Origin: Siphonodentalium dalli
Lineage: Eukaryota > Mollusca > Scaphopoda > Gadilida > Siphonodentaliidae
Assembly (NCBI GenBank): GCA_032622095.1
Contig: CP136062.1
Location: 5,146,001-5,210,000 of the forward strand
DNA: 64,000 bases
Direction: 5' to 3'
Shown here: one piece after another, positions 8,304-17,985 of the stretch
Position numbering within the stretch: position 1 is the first letter of the stretch
How the letters are laid out: the number at the start of each line of letters is the position of its first letter
Position numbers and translations under genes: made by a program
The notes under the pieces: generated by a model
What the model saw: only the letters and a program-made list of their open reading frames with translations
Databases searched by the model: none
What the model was told of the DNA's origin: nothing

Positions 8304-11300
8304 ATGGCTAATATCAAAATTGTTGCACAAAACTGTCGAGGACTGTCTTCCGATCAAATAAAACGTAGGGATATTTTTGATAGATGTAGGACAAATTTCG
8401 ACATAACTTTATTGGTAGATACCCATTGTAGTAAGGAAACCGAGTCCAAGTGGAGAGCCGAGTGGGGTTATGATGCAATTTTTTCTTCATATTCTAGTTC
8501 AAAAAGAGGTGTAGCTATACTCTTCCGAAACACAATTCAATATAAAATTCATGACAAAATAATAGATCCAAATGGAAATTTTATTATTTTAGACATCGAG
8601 ATACAAAATCAAAGACTCAGCCTTTGTGCTATTTATGGACCAAATAAAGATGAGCCATCCTTCTTTGAAGGTTTTTTTACGAAACTAGAAGAAATGGAAA
8701 ATACTTCAATTTTAATTGCTGGGGACTGGAATGTACCTCAGAATTATGCAAATGACACGATAAATTACAAGCAAGAAAATAACACAAAATCATACCAAAA
8801 AATTCAACTTTGGAAAAATAAAATAGACCTACATGATGTATGGAGGCTACATAACCCGGATGCTCGGCGCTACACTTGGAGGGGTCCTGAGAAAAAAATG
8901 GCTAGACTTGATTACTTCTTAGCTTCATCAGATCTTTAACTTTTTATTAAAAAATCAGACATTTTGCCTAGCTATAAGTCGGACCATAGTCCGATAAGCT
9001 TAAATTTACAGTTTGTGTGTCATGCCAGGGGAAGGGGAACATGGAAGTTTAATAATAGCTTACTAAGAGACCGAGAATATATTGACCTAATAAAAAAAAC
9101 AATATCTGAAACTGTCGACCAATATAGCATCAACAATCAGGCAGAAACAACATCCATAGACTCTGACTCTTTCAATATTAATGATCAATTACTTTGGGAA
9201 ACCTTAAAAATCATGATTAGAGGAGAGACAATAGCTTACTCATCCAAATTGAAAAAAAATAGAGATAATATTGAAAAGATACTGGAACTAAAACTAGTTC
9301 AATTATATGAAAAGCTAGATGCAGGTGATACAACTATAATAAATGAACTAGAAAGTGCCAAAACAGATCTAGGGACAATAAGAGATAAAAAAATACAGGG
9401 AATTATCACTCGCACAAAAGCTCGATGGAAAATTGAAGGAGAAAAATCGACAAAATACTTTTGTAATCTGGAAAAAAGAAGTTATATTGAAAAATCTATT
9501 CCCAGTCTAATAAAAAGCGATGGAACAGAAACAAATGATTTCCCAGAAATTTTATGTGAACAACATAACTTTTACAAAGAATTATATAGCTCAAAATTGT
9601 CCAATGACGAAGTGGTAGATGACATTTTTTGGGATGTAAATAACCCATTCTTTAACTTTTTGGAAGTGGAAGAGTCAGAAACTATGGAAGGTTGCCTACT
9701 GAACCATGAATGTAGCAAAGTCTTGAAAAAAATGAAAAATGACAAGTCGCCCGGTTCAGATGGATACACAGTTGAATTTTATAAGTTTTTTTGGAACGAT
9801 CTTGGAAAATTTGTAATTAATTCACTCAATTATGGATTTAAATCAAAAAAACTATCAACAACTCAACGATGTGGAATTATAACTTGCATACCAAAACAGA
9901 ATAGACCTAGAAACTATATCAAGAATTGGAGACCAATCTCATTACTGAATGTTGATGCTAAAATTGGATCGGCAGTCATAGCAAACCGATTAAAGAAACA
10001 TTTGCCAAACTTAATTTCTGATACTCAGCTGGGATTCTTGTCAGGTCGATACATTGGAGAATCAACTAGATTAGTATTTGATCTAATACACAAATGTGAA
10101 GAAGATAATATACCAGGTATCCTCACACTGCTCGACTTTGAAAAAGCCTTCGACTCCGTAGAATGGAGCTTCTTGGAAAAATGTTTAGTATTTTTCAAAT
10201 TTGGCCCAGATATAATCAATTGGATTAAGACCTTTTACAATGATATCTACAGTTATATAATAAATAACGGGCATTTATCAGAAAGAATAGATATTGAGAG
10301 GGGGTGCGCCAAGGTGACCCTCTATCTCCCTATTTATTTATCATAGCTGTCGAGATCCTCAGCTCGGCACTAAAATTTAACCCAAATATCAACGGAATTA
10401 AAATCCATGACTCGGAATATGTTTTAACTCAATATGCAGATGACCTGAGCCTCTTTCTCCGGGATGACACACAATCATTAAATACAGCACTAAACTTAAT
10501 TAATTTATTTGCAAAAATATCAGGACTGAAAGTGAACTTTGATAAAACCCAGGTTTTATGGATTGGATCGAAGCGGGGCTGTGGTGAGGAACTAAACACT
10601 GATGAACAAATATTGTGGAACCATGATAGTTCCGTAAAGATCTTAGGTATAGAACTTAATCTTTTCAACGAGGATTATATCAAGAAAAATTATATTGACA
10701 AAATAAAAAAAATAAAGAACTTATTAAATGATTGGTCATTTAGACAACTTAGTCTCATTGGAAAAACAACTATCATAAAGACTTTAGCACTCCCTATTCT
10801 GACACATTGTCTATCGGTTCTCCCATCACCATCTCAAGAAATAAAAGACATGATTCAAAAAGAATTTTACAATTTCCTTTGGTCCGGAAAAATTGATAAG
10901 ATTAAAAGAAATGTTGTAATTAATAAAACAAATTTAGGTGGGTTAAATTTCCCACATATTGACTCATTTGATAAAGCTTTGAAATTATCATGGGTTAAAA
11001 AAACATTAGACCCTTTACTAATAACTGGATGGAAAACCATATTTATAGATGATTTAGAAATATATGGAGGAAACAAAATTTGGTCTTTGAACAAAGAAGG
11101 ACTCGATATTGTTAGTTCAGACATGAACAATTTCTGGAAAAGTGTACTACATGCATGGTCTTTAGTAGAAAAAAAATCCACCACAGCCCCGGTCGACATT
11201 ATGTCACATCCAATACATTTAAATAAACATATTACTGTTAATCGTAAGAAATTTTTTGATAAAAATTGGATTAGCCATGGAATATATTTCATTAATGATT

Positions 11301-12112
11301 TAATGAATGAAACCGGGAATGGTTTTCTAGATTATTTCTCATTTTGCTCTATGTATGGTATTCAAACCCCATTCACTACATACCATGGTCTTTTGAATGC
11401 TATACCATCTGAATGGAAAACTATTTTGAGGTCAAATACAAAATTGGACTCTATTAATATGCAACATATTGAGACTGTGCAATCTGCAATAAAAGTATGT
11501 AAAACATTCTACCCAAAGTTTTTAGAAAATAACGCTATAAAGCCAGAACTGACACAGAAGAAATGGGATGAACGTCTTAAAAAACATATTAGCAATACAG
11601 ATTGGGAAATAATTTACTCAAATCCATATCAAATTACAGATGATACTGGTTTACAAACATTTCAATATAAAATTTCACATGATATCATTTACACAAACTC
11701 CAAACTATATAAATGTAACTTATCAGAAACTGAATTGTGTGGCTTCTGTGAAACTGCAAAAGAAACAAATTTACATTTCTTTCTTGAGTGCACAGTCTCA
11801 AAGACCTTACTCCTTCAGTTCCAAGACCTCCTGCAAAGTAAATGTAATATCACTTTTGAAATTATTCCTGATTTCATCATTCTTGGTTTGCGAAATAACA
11901 CCACTGACTCAAACATTATTGATATATGCATTTTATTATATAAGCGTTATCTATATTATTGCAAATTAAAGGCCAATGCACCAAGTATCCAAGGGCTTGT
12001 CCAATATATAAAATATTACAAAACAATTGAAACTTTCACTCCGCCAAAGTTCAAATCAAAAAAAGAAATTAATTTTAGAGAAAGATGGGAAAAAGTGAAC
12101 AGTCTGTTTTAA
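8304..12112 (+). pseudogene. LINE ORF2: endonuclease-reverse transcriptase, broken
   Basis: ORF2 begins at ATG 8304 (MANIKIVAQNCRGL) and ends at TAA 12110-12112, about 1,270 codons when read through, a normal L1-type length. The endonuclease has VAQNCRGL, LLVDTH, YGP, AGDWNVP, RRYTWRG, RLDYFL and SDHSPI (8979-8996). The RT has NWRPISLLNVDAKI, a LLDFEKAFDSV motif A, RQGDPLSPYLF motif B and YADD motif C (10433-10444). The C-terminal motif CGFC..HFFLEC is at about 11740-11790. Two lesions exist: an in-frame TAA at 8937-8939 before SDHSPI, and loss of one G in the G-run at 10300-10304 just before motif B. In vivo the intact protein nicks target DNA and reverse-transcribes its own RNA. Confidence 0.92.
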
Positions 12113-12393
12113 TATTGAAATACTGTAACTATTACTCTCTTTTTACTTACAATGTAGTTCTACACAAAAAAATGCGGCCTCGGGCCGACCGATTATTTAC
12201 TATGCTATCTAACATATACTACAGAAGATATACTATATGAATCTAAGCTTATATAACGATTGGAACAATTTGATTACATATCATAACTATTGATGTATAA
12301 TTATGTCTGATTTATGTATACATTTCTGTATAAGTGATTGTTGAAGATGATGATAATTTATGATCCCAATAAAAATATTAAAAAAAAAAAAAA
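12113..12393 (+). other. LINE 3' UTR, polyadenylation signal and A-tail
   Basis: AT-rich 3' UTR with a short GC patch (GCGGCCTCGGGCCGACCG at 12174). AATAAA lies at about 12369, and an A-rich tail runs up to the 3' target-site duplication. A 3' A-tail is expected for L1-type target-primed reverse transcription. Confidence 0.85.
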
Positions 12394-12407
12394 AACTTAA
12401 AATTTCG
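12394..12407. repeat. LINE target-site duplication, 3' copy
   Basis: AACTTAAAATTTCG, one mismatch from the 5' copy at 6887-6900. The exact left edge is ambiguous because it abuts the A-tail. Confidence 0.8.
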
Positions 12408-12692
12408 AATATTAGTGTTCACTACATATATGCAAATTACCAAACACCACAACTGGCGTGTATTGCGAATCCGTGGGGTATATAAGATCTATGATTTTTA
12501 GTACGTATAGTGATGTAAAATAGATGAGTTACTGCAGAGTGTGTTTGGAGATATACTTGCAGTATAACATCAGGCGGGCGACAAAAACAATGTCTCCCGG
12601 GTCAGCGGGCGACAGTGTGATTTGTCGCCCGGCACTTGACAGGATATGGGCCAATCAGAAGGGTGGAAAATAGGGAGGAGGATAACAATATA
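12408..12692 (+). repeat. U unit 3, right part
   Basis: Continuation of U3 after the LINE. It holds the promoter-like module, the TGTCNCCCG cluster (12572-12635), CCAATCAGAAGG and GGATAACAATATACAG before H5. This is the most complete promoter-side end in the window. Confidence 0.85.
12430..12486 (+). promoter_or_regulatory. U3 octamer plus TATA box module
   Basis: ATGCAAAT 12430-12437 and TATATAAG 12479-12486, again 49 bp apart. One base of the downstream string differs (TTACCAAACACC). It predicts a start near 12510 and a transcript that enters H5 about 180 bases later. Confidence 0.55.
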
Positions 12693-12865
12693 CAGTTGTC
12701 GCCCGTTGTCTCGGGAGACATTGAGATTTGTCACCCGCTCGTGAACGGAATGTCTCCCGAGGAGCGACTCGGGAGCCATTCCGTTCTCGTTCGCTCCTCG
12801 GGAGACATTCCGTTCACGAGCGGGTGACAAATCTCAATGTCTCCCGAGAAGAAGGGCAACAACTG
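12693..12865. repeat. Palindrome H5 (173 bp, 58-bp perfect arms)
   Basis: Arms 12709-12766 and 12792-12849 are perfect inverted repeats of 58 bp around a 25-base loop (12767-12791). The loop itself repeats arm motifs (CTCGGGAG, CATTCCGTTCTCG), so alternative T-shaped folds are possible. Imperfect extensions reach 12693 and 12865. It is the best-preserved member of the H1/H4/H5 set. Confidence 0.95.
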
Positions 12866-13311
12866 TTTTGTTATCCGATTATACCACAGAAAATATCCTT
12901 GCCATCCACACGCACGATGTTTCACTGACTCACGAGTGCTTTCTTTCCCGATTATGTATATTTTCAGTAACTACTTATCACCCCATAGGATTTATTTTCA
13001 TTAATGTACATTCATATGTGTCAGTGATCATGGCGATCCTCACATAAAATACTTCTATGATCACATTGCAGACATCGCGGAGAATATGCGCACAGTACCA
13101 TTCATTCGCCACAAACGTTTACATTACGATGTCTACCAGCGAACATTTATAACCAACCAACCTCAAGGGATCAGCTCTTTCAATCTTGCATCATAATGTC
13201 GACATGTACAGATTTAATCTCCGAGATGTTTCGACGTAAAAAGTAAATAATAACGCTTGTCCGATAAAAAGTATCAACTTAAAAGTTCGAATAAATATTT
13301 TCACTAAATAT

Positions 13312-13368
13312 ATGCAAATTAGCAAACACCACAACTGGTGTGTTTTGTGAATCCGTGGGGTATATAAG
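13312..13368 (+). promoter_or_regulatory. U4 octamer plus TATA box module
   Basis: ATGCAAAT 13312-13319 and TATATAAG 13361-13368; spacing 49 bp. Confidence 0.55.
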
Positions 13369-13419
13369 ATCTATGATGTTTTAGTACGTCGTAGTGATGT
13401 GAAATAGATGAGTTACTGC

Positions 13420-13421
<2 letters not shown>

Positions 13422-13465
<44 letters not shown>
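13422..13465. repeat. (TG)n microsatellite, about 22 repeats
   Basis: It lies exactly where sister units have TGCAGTGTGTGTTTGGAG, so it is an expansion of a pre-existing GTGTGTG inside the unit. The minus-strand (TH)n peptide read across it is an artefact. Confidence 0.95.
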
Positions 13466-13467
<2 letters not shown>

Positions 13468-13748
13468 TTAGAAGATGATATTCTTGCAATATAACATCAA
13501 GCGGGCGACAAAAACAATGTCTCCCGGCACAGCGGGCGACAGTGTAATTTGTTACCCTCCTCCTATTTTCCACCCTTCTGATTGGCCCATGTCCCGTCAC
13601 GTGCCGGGCGACAAATCACACAGTCGCCCGCTGAGCCGGGAGACATTGTTTTTGTCGCCCGCCCGATGTTATAATGCAAGAATATCTCCAAACACACTGC
13701 AGTAACTCATCTATTTTACATCACTATAATGTACTAAAAATCATAGAT

Positions 13749-13805
13749 CTTATATACCCCACGGATTCGCAAAACACACCAGTTGTGGTGTTTGCTAATT
13801 TGCAT
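13749..13805 (-). promoter_or_regulatory. U5 octamer plus TATA box module
   Basis: Minus-strand ATGCAAAT (13798-13805) and TATATAAG (13749-13756); spacing 49 bp. It points left, towards the U4/U5 junction, convergent with the U4 module. Confidence 0.55.
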
Positions 13806-13897
13806 AAATTTGGTCGACACTAATATTCGAACTTTTAAGTTGATACTTTTATCGGACAAGCGTTATTATGTACTTTTTTCATCGAAACATCTCGAAA

Positions 13898-14194
13898 TTA
13901 TAGTGCAAGATTGAAAGAGTGGATCCCTTCAGGTTGGTTGGTTATAAATGTTTGCTGGTAGACAACGTAATGCATACGTTTGTCGCGAATGAATGGTACA
14001 GTACGCTTATCCATGATATCAGACCTCTCCGCGATGTCTGCAATGTGATCATAGAAGTATTTTGTGTGAGGATCGCCATGTACTTGGGAGCACTGACACA
14101 TATATGAATGTACATTAATGAAATCGACAACTTCCCAATAGCTTTCGGGGATGACCGTTATGAAATGAACATCGCGAGTAAATTCCGCGGGCAA
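13898..14194 (-). pseudogene. Longest open frame in the U-unit body (98 codons)
   Basis: In U5 the frame that reads HGDP..KYFYDHIADIAE is extended upstream by an 8-bp insertion and runs through VHFITVIPESYWEVVDFINV. In other units the upstream part is in another frame or stopped. It is either the least damaged copy of an old coding region or a chance fusion of two frames. No domain is recognised. Confidence 0.25.
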
Positions 14195-14451
14195 GGCGAC
14201 ATTGGATATTAGACATTGCAGAAGGTGATAACATACCTATATGGCTTATTGGTTTACATTGCATGGACCGATATTGACGATTTAACCACCAAAATGATCG
14301 TAAATAAACGCTGATTATCAAACGCTTAACGGCTTGACTATCGTTTATGGAACAGAACGATAAGTAGTTACTGAAAATATACATAATCGGGAAAGAAAAA
14401 ACTCGTGACTCAGTGCAACCATCGTGCGTGTGTATGGCAAGGATTTTTGTT

Positions 14452-14489
14452 CACCCACTGACCGACGCGCGAAACGCGTCCAGTGGGTG
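14452..14489. repeat. Nested 38-bp hairpin just outside U5
   Basis: CACCCACTG and CAGTGGGTG form an outer 9-bp stem; GACGCG and CGCGTC form an inner 6-bp stem around CGAAA. It begins 8 bases after U5 similarity ends, which is where a palindrome is found beside most other units, but its sequence is unrelated to H1-H5. Confidence 0.8.
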
Positions 14490-15352
14490 TACTATATTCG
14501 TAGGACTCATGCGTTTCTGCTGAACTGAACTAGTGTCTATGCGTTTCTGCTGAGCTTCACTGACGTTTGATCGCAAATTAAAATTATAATCATTATTAAA
14601 GCACACGTTTGGATAACACCGCCATAAACTGTTTCATATTATGCTGTTGAGCTCATATCGTCAATAAAATTAGAGTTATAACTCATTAAACTAAGAATTA
14701 CTGCTAACGTATTTCTTCCAATTGGGTAACTAGATTCAGGTTGAGCTGGAACTTGAGAAATTTTTAATTTCAACCAATTGAAATGCCGCTGGAGTTGGAA
14801 AGTGTTAAGGTTGTGGGGCAACGCAAATGACGTCATAGTAAACAAGGCGCCTCATAATTAGTCAAAAATCGTAAACAGTACATGTCTCGCTTCGTCTCGG
14901 AATCGTGATTTAAATTCATTCATTTTGACTGTTACTGTGTCCTAAGATATTAAAAACTTGTGGAATGTGCTTAGGAAGGATTGTTTTGATATCTAATAAG
15001 TGGGATTTACTTCCCAAAAAGGTGAGTTTCAGGCCTGCATTTGTTCAAATTGTTGTCAATCTGTATTTAATATCTGATTCTGACAGCGCTCGTCTGCAAC
15101 TGTAATTGGCAGAATTCGCGTGTTTGACTAAACGTTTTCTCCACTCGATTCTCGCAAAATGCACAATAATCGGTCAAATTCTTTCAATAATTCTATCTAA
15201 ATACATCTTAGCTATTATTCGGATCAGATCTCCCCGTCGAGAAAGCAATATGTTGACCAAAACGACACTTGAGAAAGTTGTTTACAATTACATTTTGAGC
15301 GCACACTGCCTGCGGCACAGTACACGCTCGATTTTTATCATGAAAACAAATC
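14490..15352. other. Unique AT-rich stretch with nothing firm
   Basis: A 15-bp direct repeat (ATGCGTTTCTGCTGA) occurs twice at about 14508-14556. A donor-like AAAAAGGTGAGT lies at about 15016, but no supported coding frame leads into it. No RNA gene or transposon end was recognised. Confidence 0.4.
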
Positions 15353-15865
15353 AATTTCTTCCATCTAAAAGATAATTACGTGCTGGACCCTGTCATTTTA
15401 GGAATATATAAGTATTCCACGCAGATATACCTCAGTCTCAGCTTAAAATTTTGAAAAATAACAGTTTTATCGACCTAAACCGATTTGAATGGGAAAATCC
15501 CGTGTTAAAATTTATCATCGAAAAAAAATAATTTCTTCCATCTAAAAAATAACTACGTGCTGTACCCTGTCATTTTAGGAATATATAAGTATTCCACGCA
15601 GACACACCAAGTCTCAGCTTAAATTTTTTTTAAATAAGAGTTTTATCGACATAAATCGATTTGAATAGCAAATCCCATGTTAAAATTTATCATCGAAAAA
15701 AATTAATTTCTTCCATCTAAAAAATAATTACGTGCTGTACCCTGTCATTTTAATAATATATTATAATTCCACACAGACACACCAAGTCTCAGCTTAAAAT
15801 TTTGAAAAATAAGAATTGTATCAACATAAATCAATTTTAATGGCAGATCCCATGTTAAATAAATT
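15353..15865. repeat. Three-copy tandem repeat, period 175-177 bp
   Basis: Copies start at 15353, 15530 and 15705 with AATTTCTTCCATCTAAAA. Each has TACGTGCTG(G/T)ACCCTGTCAT, a TATATAAG-bearing inverted repeat (GGAATATATAAGTATTCC in copies 1 and 2, decayed in copy 3), GTCTCAGCTTAAA and ATCGATTT-like ends. Divergence rises from copy 1 to copy 3. Noncoding. Confidence 0.9.
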
Positions 15866-15944
15866 TTAGGGCCCTGCGATTGTTTTCTGAGCTGTTCCAT
15901 ATTGGCCACCAGAGTCCATATTTGACAGGTTCTACCTGATAATT

Positions 15945-16637
15945 GTGCGACAGTACAGTCGCGTTACTTTATACGTCAACATTGGTCATTATCACCGGAC
16001 AAATTTATTTCGGTCTATCGTATCAACCCCCATGTAGCCTGACTAAGTGTCAACATTGGTCTTTATCGCTCCACTAATTTTTATCGTCTCATCAGTATGA
16101 ATTCCATATCCAATTATCCACATATAACCAACCGAACCTCTAATCCCGGTCCAATTTTTTGTTCTCCTCATCGCTATAGTCAAGTAACGTAATATTTTAT
16201 CACGTGATACTTGTACTTATATGTCTATGGTATTACTATAGTATACGGTATACGTATATTAATTGCTATTGCTTTCTATATAATCCTGGTGCCATCTATA
16301 GAGATAGAGATAATTTCAGAACCCCCCCCCCCCCAATTTGATATCATTGCCGCTACAGTACAGTCGCGATGCATCTCATGGCAACATTGATTGATATCGC
16401 TCTATAATTTATGTCAGTTCATCGTTCCCCTTTTTCTCCGAGTCTATTTAACCAACCCAACATCTAATCCCGGCCTAAATTATTATTTTTATTTTCATCG
16501 GTATACCGTAGTTGTGTTACATACATATTTTTATCATTTGATTCCAATTTGCATTGTACCACTATAGAAGTCCATAAATGACTATTCTGGCACTATATAG
16601 AGATAATTAAGATTATGACCCCCCCCCCCCATTTTAT
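15945..16637. repeat. Degenerate direct duplication, about 0.4 kb, ending in poly-C
   Basis: CAGTACAGTCGCG at 15951 and 16356 starts two related blocks. Both contain CAACATTG, a CCAACC..C(A/C)TCTAATCCCGG string and TATAGAGATA, and both end in a run of 10-13 C at 16322 and 16621. The second runs into the assembly gap. Confidence 0.7.
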
Positions 16638-16737
16638 NNNNNNNNNNNNNNNNNNNNNNNNNNNNNNNNNNNNNNNNNNNNNNNNNNNNNNNNNNNNNNN
16701 NNNNNNNNNNNNNNNNNNNNNNNNNNNNNNNNNNNNN
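16638..16737. other. Assembly gap (100 N)
   Basis: Exactly 100 N, a conventional placeholder for a gap of unknown size. It lies between a poly-C tract and the middle of a satellite monomer, so the true left edge of the satellite is not visible. Confidence 0.98.
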
Positions 16738-17950
16738 ATTCCCTGAACGAAAACAAACCCATACCGGAAAAAAATTTTGTAATCCGAGAAGAAATGCAAG
16801 AGTTACGGGCCCTCAAAGTTTGCAAGTGTCGGTCCCATGTGCTTGTGACCCTATCTCCTCCGAAGATGTCGAACTTTGGATGTCGTCTGATATCCCAGTG
16901 CGTGCGGTCTGAAGAGAGCACGCGATGGGCCAAATTTTGCCAGTGTCGGTTCAGTGTTGTGGGTCAGGGGAGGGGTGGTCCGGGGTACCAATTTTGTATT
17001 CTTCTCCGAATCGGATGAAACTTGGAATATAACATCCATACCCCCAACCGATCTAGAAACTGAAAGAATTTCGAAAATTCATTGAAAAATGTCAGAGTTG
17101 TGGGCCTTCAAACAATGCAAATTTGGCCCCATATGCTTGTGATCACATCTCCTCCGAAGATGTCAAACTTTGGATGTCAACTGATACGCCAATGCGTGCG
17201 GTCTGAAGAGAGCACGCGATGAGCCAAATTTTGCCAGTGTCGGTTCAGTGTTGTGGGTCAGGGGAGGGGTGGTCCGGGGTACCAAAATTTATTTCGTCTC
17301 CGAATCATATGAAACTTGATATATAACATATACCATACACGTTGATCATAAAACTGAAAACAGATTGTAAATCCGTTAAAAAATGGCGGAGATTTGGGCC
17401 CTCAAACTTTGAATGTGGGCCCGTATTCTTTCCAATAAACAAAATGTTATTCGTCTCTGAATCAGACAAAATTTATAACAAATAATCAATGTAAGTAGCT
17501 GATCACAATACTCAAAACAATTTTTAAATCCATTGGAAAATAACGGAGTTACGGGCTCTCAAAATTCGCATTTTGGGCCGGGTTTGACTATTTCCCAATC
17601 CCGTCACCCAATTTCGAGGCAGGGGTGGGGTCACTCCCAAACACTTGAGATCAACCCACACATGTTAAGGGAAAGATATAATCATCCTAATTCATATTTT
17701 CCGTCCCTTAACTGCGATTTATTGAGCTCATGATTTGCCCTATTATTATACTTCCATGGTGTAACCAAGGAAGTATATTGTTTTTCTACTGCGGCCGTTT
17801 TCTGTTTAATTGGAAATACTCAGAAACTAATGGGAGGAGGACCGCGAAATCTCTAGCGAATGTAGGCATCTAAGGTCTACTAAAAATAATGCTATCCGGA
17901 TGTTGGTCCAATATATTTTGACAGAGTTATGGCCCTTTTTCGATTATTTT

Positions 17951-17984
<34 letters not shown>
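16738..17984. repeat. Type A satellite monomer A0 (5' truncated by the gap)
   Basis: Begins at ATTCCCTGAACG, which corresponds to 18484 in the next monomer (offset 1746). It contains the internal subrepeats, the tail module and a long (ATT)n ending at 17984. Peptides read from it recur only because the DNA recurs. Confidence 0.95.

Positions 17985-17985
<1 letters not shown>

Larger units (their letters stand above)
6901..12393 (+). mobile_element. L1/Tx1-type LINE, near full length, inactive
   Basis: A 5.49-kb non-LTR retrotransposon. It has a 96-bp 5' leader, ORF1 (6997-7851), a long 452-bp spacer, ORF2 (8304-12112, broken), a 265-bp 3' UTR with AATAAA at about 12369, and an A-tail. It is flanked by a 14-bp target-site duplication and sits inside U unit 3. 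The apurinic-type endonuclease upstream of RT, the YADD box, the C-terminal CxxC..HxxxxC motif and an RRM-type ORF1 place it in the L1/Tx1 group; a finer clade cannot be given. One stop codon and one 1-base deletion kill ORF2, so the copy is young but dead unless helped in trans. Confidence 0.93.
12866..13552 (+). repeat. U unit 4 (plus, internally deleted)
   Basis: Same start as U1 and U3 after the palindrome, but about 270 bp of the body is missing at about 12990, where GGATTTA joins TTTTCATTAATGTAC. The promoter-like module and the first motifs are kept. It then stops at 13552 in the middle of the motif cluster and joins U5 directly in opposite orientation without a full hairpin. Confidence 0.85.
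13553..14444 (-). repeat. U unit 5 (inverted)
   Basis: Inverted full-length unit. It starts in CCCTCCTCCTATTTTCCACC (complement of the U3 end) and runs to GTGTATGGCAAGGATTTT, where similarity to the other units stops at 14444. The far end lacks the expected palindrome. The body holds an 8-bp insertion relative to U3. Confidence 0.85.

Noticed and set aside
10304-10346. A separate RT gene starting at the GTG at 10304
   Set aside because: The frame continues ORF2 after a single missing G. The motif B string spans the shift, so this is a frameshift, not a gene start.
13319-13600. 93-codon minus-strand frame with a (TH)n run
   Set aside because: It is produced by reading through the (TG)n microsatellite and the U4/U5 joint.
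3030-14444. Integrated herpesvirus or parvovirus genome
   Set aside because: Palindromes and promoter modules are suggestive, but no frame matches a recognisable viral core protein, so no viral assignment is made.
14639-14845. 68-codon minus-strand frame
   Set aside because: No splice context, no domain, no second copy, and AT-rich composition. Likely chance.
15000-15020. Donor site GTGAGT at about 15021 as the end of a 5' exon
   Set aside because: No supported coding or promoter sequence leads into it; a lone GTGAGT is expected by chance.
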